Source of the DNA: Rhodococcus sp. AW25M09
Lineage (GTDB): Bacteria > Actinomycetota > Actinomycetes > Mycobacteriales > Mycobacteriaceae
Length of the DNA: 64,000 bases
NCBI RefSeq assembly: GCF_000333955.1
Contig: NZ_CAPS01000009.1
Span: 62,001 to 126,000, forward strand
Direction of reading: 5' to 3'
In this document: piece by piece, positions 61,907 to 64,000 of the stretch
Layout of the letters: every line of letters begins with the position of its first letter
Position numbering within the stretch: position 1 is the first letter of the stretch
Program-made: the position numbers and the translations under genes
Notes under the pieces: model-generated
What the model was told of the DNA's origin: nothing
Databases searched by the model: none
Seen by the model: the letters and a program-made list of their open reading frames with translations, nothing else

Positions 61907-61948
61907 CCAGGGCTGGGGTGTCCCAAGGTAGGACACTCCGAGCCCTGG
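61907..61948. promoter_or_regulatory. Long interrupted palindrome upstream of the AcoR-like gene
   Basis: CCAGGGCT (61907-61914) and AGCCCTGG (61941-61948) enclose GTGTCC (61918-61923) and GGACAC (61931-61936) with a 7-base centre. It lies between the two divergent genes, close to the regulator's start. GTGTCC/GGACAC half-sites resemble the TGTCNC-type sites of this regulator family. An operator is more likely than a terminator here. Confidence 0.5.
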
Positions 61949-61963
61949 TCTTCGGTGTGATGC

Positions 61964-61994
61964 TTGCCATCGATCATCACGTAAGTGATGGCAA
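61964..61994. promoter_or_regulatory. Second palindrome upstream of the carboxylase-like gene
   Basis: TTGCCATC (61964-61971) pairs with GATGGCAA (61987-61994), and inside or overlapping it ATCAC-GTAA-GTGAT (61976-61989) forms another perfect small palindrome. It ends 42 bases before the ATG at 62037. A binding site for the divergent regulator or for a second factor is plausible. Confidence 0.5.
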
Positions 61995-62036
61995 TCACTC
62001 TAGTTCCCAACCTTTTCGACGACTCTAGGAGCCTCG

Positions 62037-63956
62037 ATGGAACATCTGATCAACATCGACAACGGTGGAACCTTGACCGACATCTGTGTCGGCAGTGGAT
62101 CCGATTTCGCGTTCACGAAGGCACTGACCACTCCGGTCGATTTGTCACAATGCCTCTTCGACGGAATGACCAAGGTGTCATCGGTCATTTACGGCGAACA
62201 GGATCTTCGACGACTGCTGCATTCGACTCAGCACATCAGGTACTCCTCCACCCAGGGGACGAACGCGCTCGTCGAGAGGAAAGGTCCCCGACTCGGGTTG
62301 ATCGTCGACGACGCCGCGATCATCGACGAGCTCCGCTCCGACCCCTCCTCGACATCGCTCTTCGACGACATGGTCGGCCCGCGTACTTCGGTGATATCCG
62401 AGGGACCCGACGTAGAGGTGCTGAACGGCAACTTGGTCGCTGAGATCAACCGGTTGACGACTGCAGGTGCCGAGCGACTCGTGCTGGCCGCGAAAACCAA
62501 AGAGCGAGAAGCACTGTTCAAACGCGTAGTTCTCGAGAGCTTCCCTCGGCATCTACTCGGATCCGTCCCTGTCCTGTTCAGCTGGGAGTTCGCGTCCGAC
62601 GACCTCCGATCACGTCGGATCTGGTCCGGAATCATCAATTCATACCTCCACCCCACCGTCGAACGGTTCCTCTACAGTGCCGAACGACGTCTGCGCACCT
62701 ACAAGGTCAAGAACCCGCTACTCATCTACCGGAATGACGGACAGTCCTCGCGAGTAGCGAAATCTGTTGCACTCAAAACTTATTCATCGGGCCCACGCGG
62801 CGGGCTGGAAGGGACCCGGGCCTTGGCCGCCGCGTACGAGCTGCCTCACGTGCTCATGATCGACGTGGGTGGGACGACCACCGACGTCGGATCGGTCGAC
62901 AACTACACCATTGCTACTGAACGGCGGGGCCGCATCAACGACATTCCGGTCTCGTACGAACTCAGCGATGTCCAGTCCACCGGTGTGGGTGGCAGCTCGA
63001 TCATCGAGGTCGAAAACGGTGAAATAGTGGTCGGACCGCGCAGCGTCGGCGCGGCCCCCGGCCCGGCATGCTTCGGTTTCGGCGGCAAGAAAGCCACGAT
63101 CACCGACGTCAACTTGCTCCTCGGGGTTCTGGACCCCGACACCTACCTGGACGGTGAATTGTTCCTCGACGCGGAGCGATCCCGCACCGTGATCAGGGAA
63201 AGCATCGCCGAACCACTGGGCCTGTCCGTCGAATCGGCGTTGGTCGCCATGGCCTCCGCATACGCGGCCAAGGTCGCGGACGCCTTCGCGCCATTCGTCG
63301 AAAGCCCAGAGACCACCACCCTGGCGGCTTTCGGCGGCGGCGGCCCGATGAGTGCCTGCGACGCTGCCAGGATCGCGGGCGTACGTCGAGTTCTCGTCCC
63401 ACGACTGGCCGCTGTCTTCTCCGCCTTCGGCATCGGCTTTTCGGACATCTCACAGACCTACGAAACCAACATCACCGACTGCACGCCAGAGGAGATCGAC
63501 AAGGCGGTCAGCGAATCCGTCTCCCGCGCAACCAGAGACATGTTCCAAGAGGGATATGCCATCGCAGACTGCACTCTGGAGTGGACCGCACTCGTAGAAG
63601 ATGCGCAGGAGGTCGCCATCCGCAGCCCGTTCGAGCGAGAAATGGATGTCAGATCGATCGATGGCAGCAAGACCCTGTTGGTCCTGAAAGCTGTTCGTGA
63701 GCTGCCGCATTCGATCGTCAAGGGCGGGTTCCCCGACCAGAAGACACCGGCGGTGTCGACTGCGAACCGCTGTGTCCGAACCGCGGCGACACTCGTGGAG
63801 GAACTTCCGATCTATGAGCTCGACCAGCAGATCGCCGGGGCCGTCGCCTCGGGGCCGGCCATCGTGGAGGGTCAATTCTTCACCGCACAGGTTCCGACCG
63901 GATGGAACTTGGAGGTCTCCGATTCTGGTGACCTGATTCTGACGGACGCCGTGTAG
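62037..63956 (+). CDS. Hydantoinase/oxoprolinase (HyuA)-type subunit, acetone/acetophenone carboxylase-like
   Basis: About 639 residues. HLINIDNGGTLTDICVGSG is the N-terminal phosphate-binding motif, VLMIDVGGTTTDVGSVDNY the central ATPase motif, TGVGGSSIIEVENGEIVVGPRSVGAAPGPACFGFGG and LAAFGGGGPMSACDAARIAG further family blocks. The group covers hydantoinases, 5-oxoprolinases and the ATP-dependent ketone carboxylases. An AcxR-like regulator on the other side of the promoter points to the carboxylase branch, but substrate cannot be read. The subunit needs a HyuB-type partner, probably just outside the window: a GAAAGAGAAG ribosome site ends the sequence at 63990-64000. Confidence 0.87.
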   Translation: MEHLINIDNGGTLTDICVGSGSDFAFTKALTTPVDLSQCLFDGMTKVSSVIYGEQDLRRLLHSTQHIRYSSTQGTNALVERKGPRLGLIVDDAAIIDELRSDPSSTSLFDDMVGPRTSVISEGPDVEVLNGNLVAEINRLTTAGAERLVLAAKTKEREALFKRVVLESFPRHLLGSVPVLFSWEFASDDLRSRRIWSGIINSYLHPTVERFLYSAERRLRTYKVKNPLLIYRNDGQSSRVAKSVALKTYSSGPRGGLEGTRALAAAYELPHVLMIDVGGTTTDVGSVDNYTIATERRGRINDIPVSYELSDVQSTGVGGSSIIEVENGEIVVGPRSVGAAPGPACFGFGGKKATITDVNLLLGVLDPDTYLDGELFLDAERSRTVIRESIAEPLGLSVESALVAMASAYAAKVADAFAPFVESPETTTLAAFGGGGPMSACDAARIAGVRRVLVPRLAAVFSAFGIGFSDISQTYETNITDCTPEEIDKAVSESVSRATRDMFQEGYAIADCTLEWTALVEDAQEVAIRSPFEREMDVRSIDGSKTLLVLKAVRELPHSIVKGGFPDQKTPAVSTANRCVRTAATLVEELPIYELDQQIAGAVASGPAIVEGQFFTAQVPTGWNLEVSDSGDLILTDAV

Positions 63957-64000
63957 CCGGACCAATCCTGACATCTGCATTTCTCGAAACGAAAGAGAAG

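Noticed and set aside
1-64000. CRISPR array, rRNA, tRNA, insertion sequence or prophage
   Set aside because: No regularly spaced repeats, no transposase or integrase motifs, and no RNA gene signatures were found when reading both strands.

Overview
The window looks like chromosome of a high-GC actinobacterium, most likely Rhodococcus or a close relative in the Mycobacteriales. The reasons are GTG/TTG starts with GGAGG-type ribosome sites, many ATGA/GTGA gene overlaps, lipobox and twin-arginine signals, and a locus that predicts a fucose- and glucuronate-containing exopolysaccharide (EPS). The genus is an inference; no rRNA or tRNA lies in the window.

Layout. 1-770: remains of a frameshifted minus-strand gene. 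1289-7176: an AT-richer polysaccharide block with a hexapeptide acyltransferase, three GT2/GT4 glycosyltransferases, a flippase and a WecB/TagA/CpsF glycosyltransferase. 7397-13508: a compact lasso-peptide (RiPP) locus with HPr-kinase-like protein, B2 peptidase, precursor, cyclase, PqqD-type B1, ABC exporter and nucleotidyltransferase. 13696-41232: the main EPS locus. It supplies sugars (GDP-fucose by gmd and fcl, UDP-glucuronate by a UDP-glucose dehydrogenase), has three paralogous initiating phosphosugar transferases, several glycosyltransferases, one of them frameshifted, four hexapeptide acyltransferases, a Wzx-like flippase, a Wzy-like polymerase, two chain-length proteins, two SGNH hydrolases and a condensation-fold acyltransferase. 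One clan GH-A glycosidase lipoprotein lies inside it and a secreted paralogue follows at 41361-42467.

42626-49368: accessory genes, including a TetR repressor with two clear operator copies in front of an FAD monooxygenase, an MmyB-like regulator divergent from a quinone reductase-like gene, and two copies of a small membrane protein. 49382-55806: an eight-gene minus-strand operon for a methylamine-dehydrogenase-type tryptophan tryptophylquinone (TTQ) enzyme: mauE, mauD, mauA, mauB, a multicopper oxidase, two amicyanin-like lipoproteins and a MauF-like membrane protein, closed by a strong hairpin. No mauG is visible. 56132-64000: an APC permease, an IclR regulator, a bile-acid/sodium symporter family carrier, a DUF4234 membrane protein, and an AcoR/AcxR-like regulator divergent from a hydantoinase/acetone-carboxylase-type subunit, with two palindromes between them.

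The two most interesting systems are the lasso locus, whose precursor predicts an Ala1-Asp9 ring and a C-terminal serine beside a kinase of the paeninodin type, and the actinobacterial TTQ amine dehydrogenase operon, in which a multicopper oxidase sits where cytochrome or MauG partners would be expected. All assignments come from reading motifs by eye; no database search was run.
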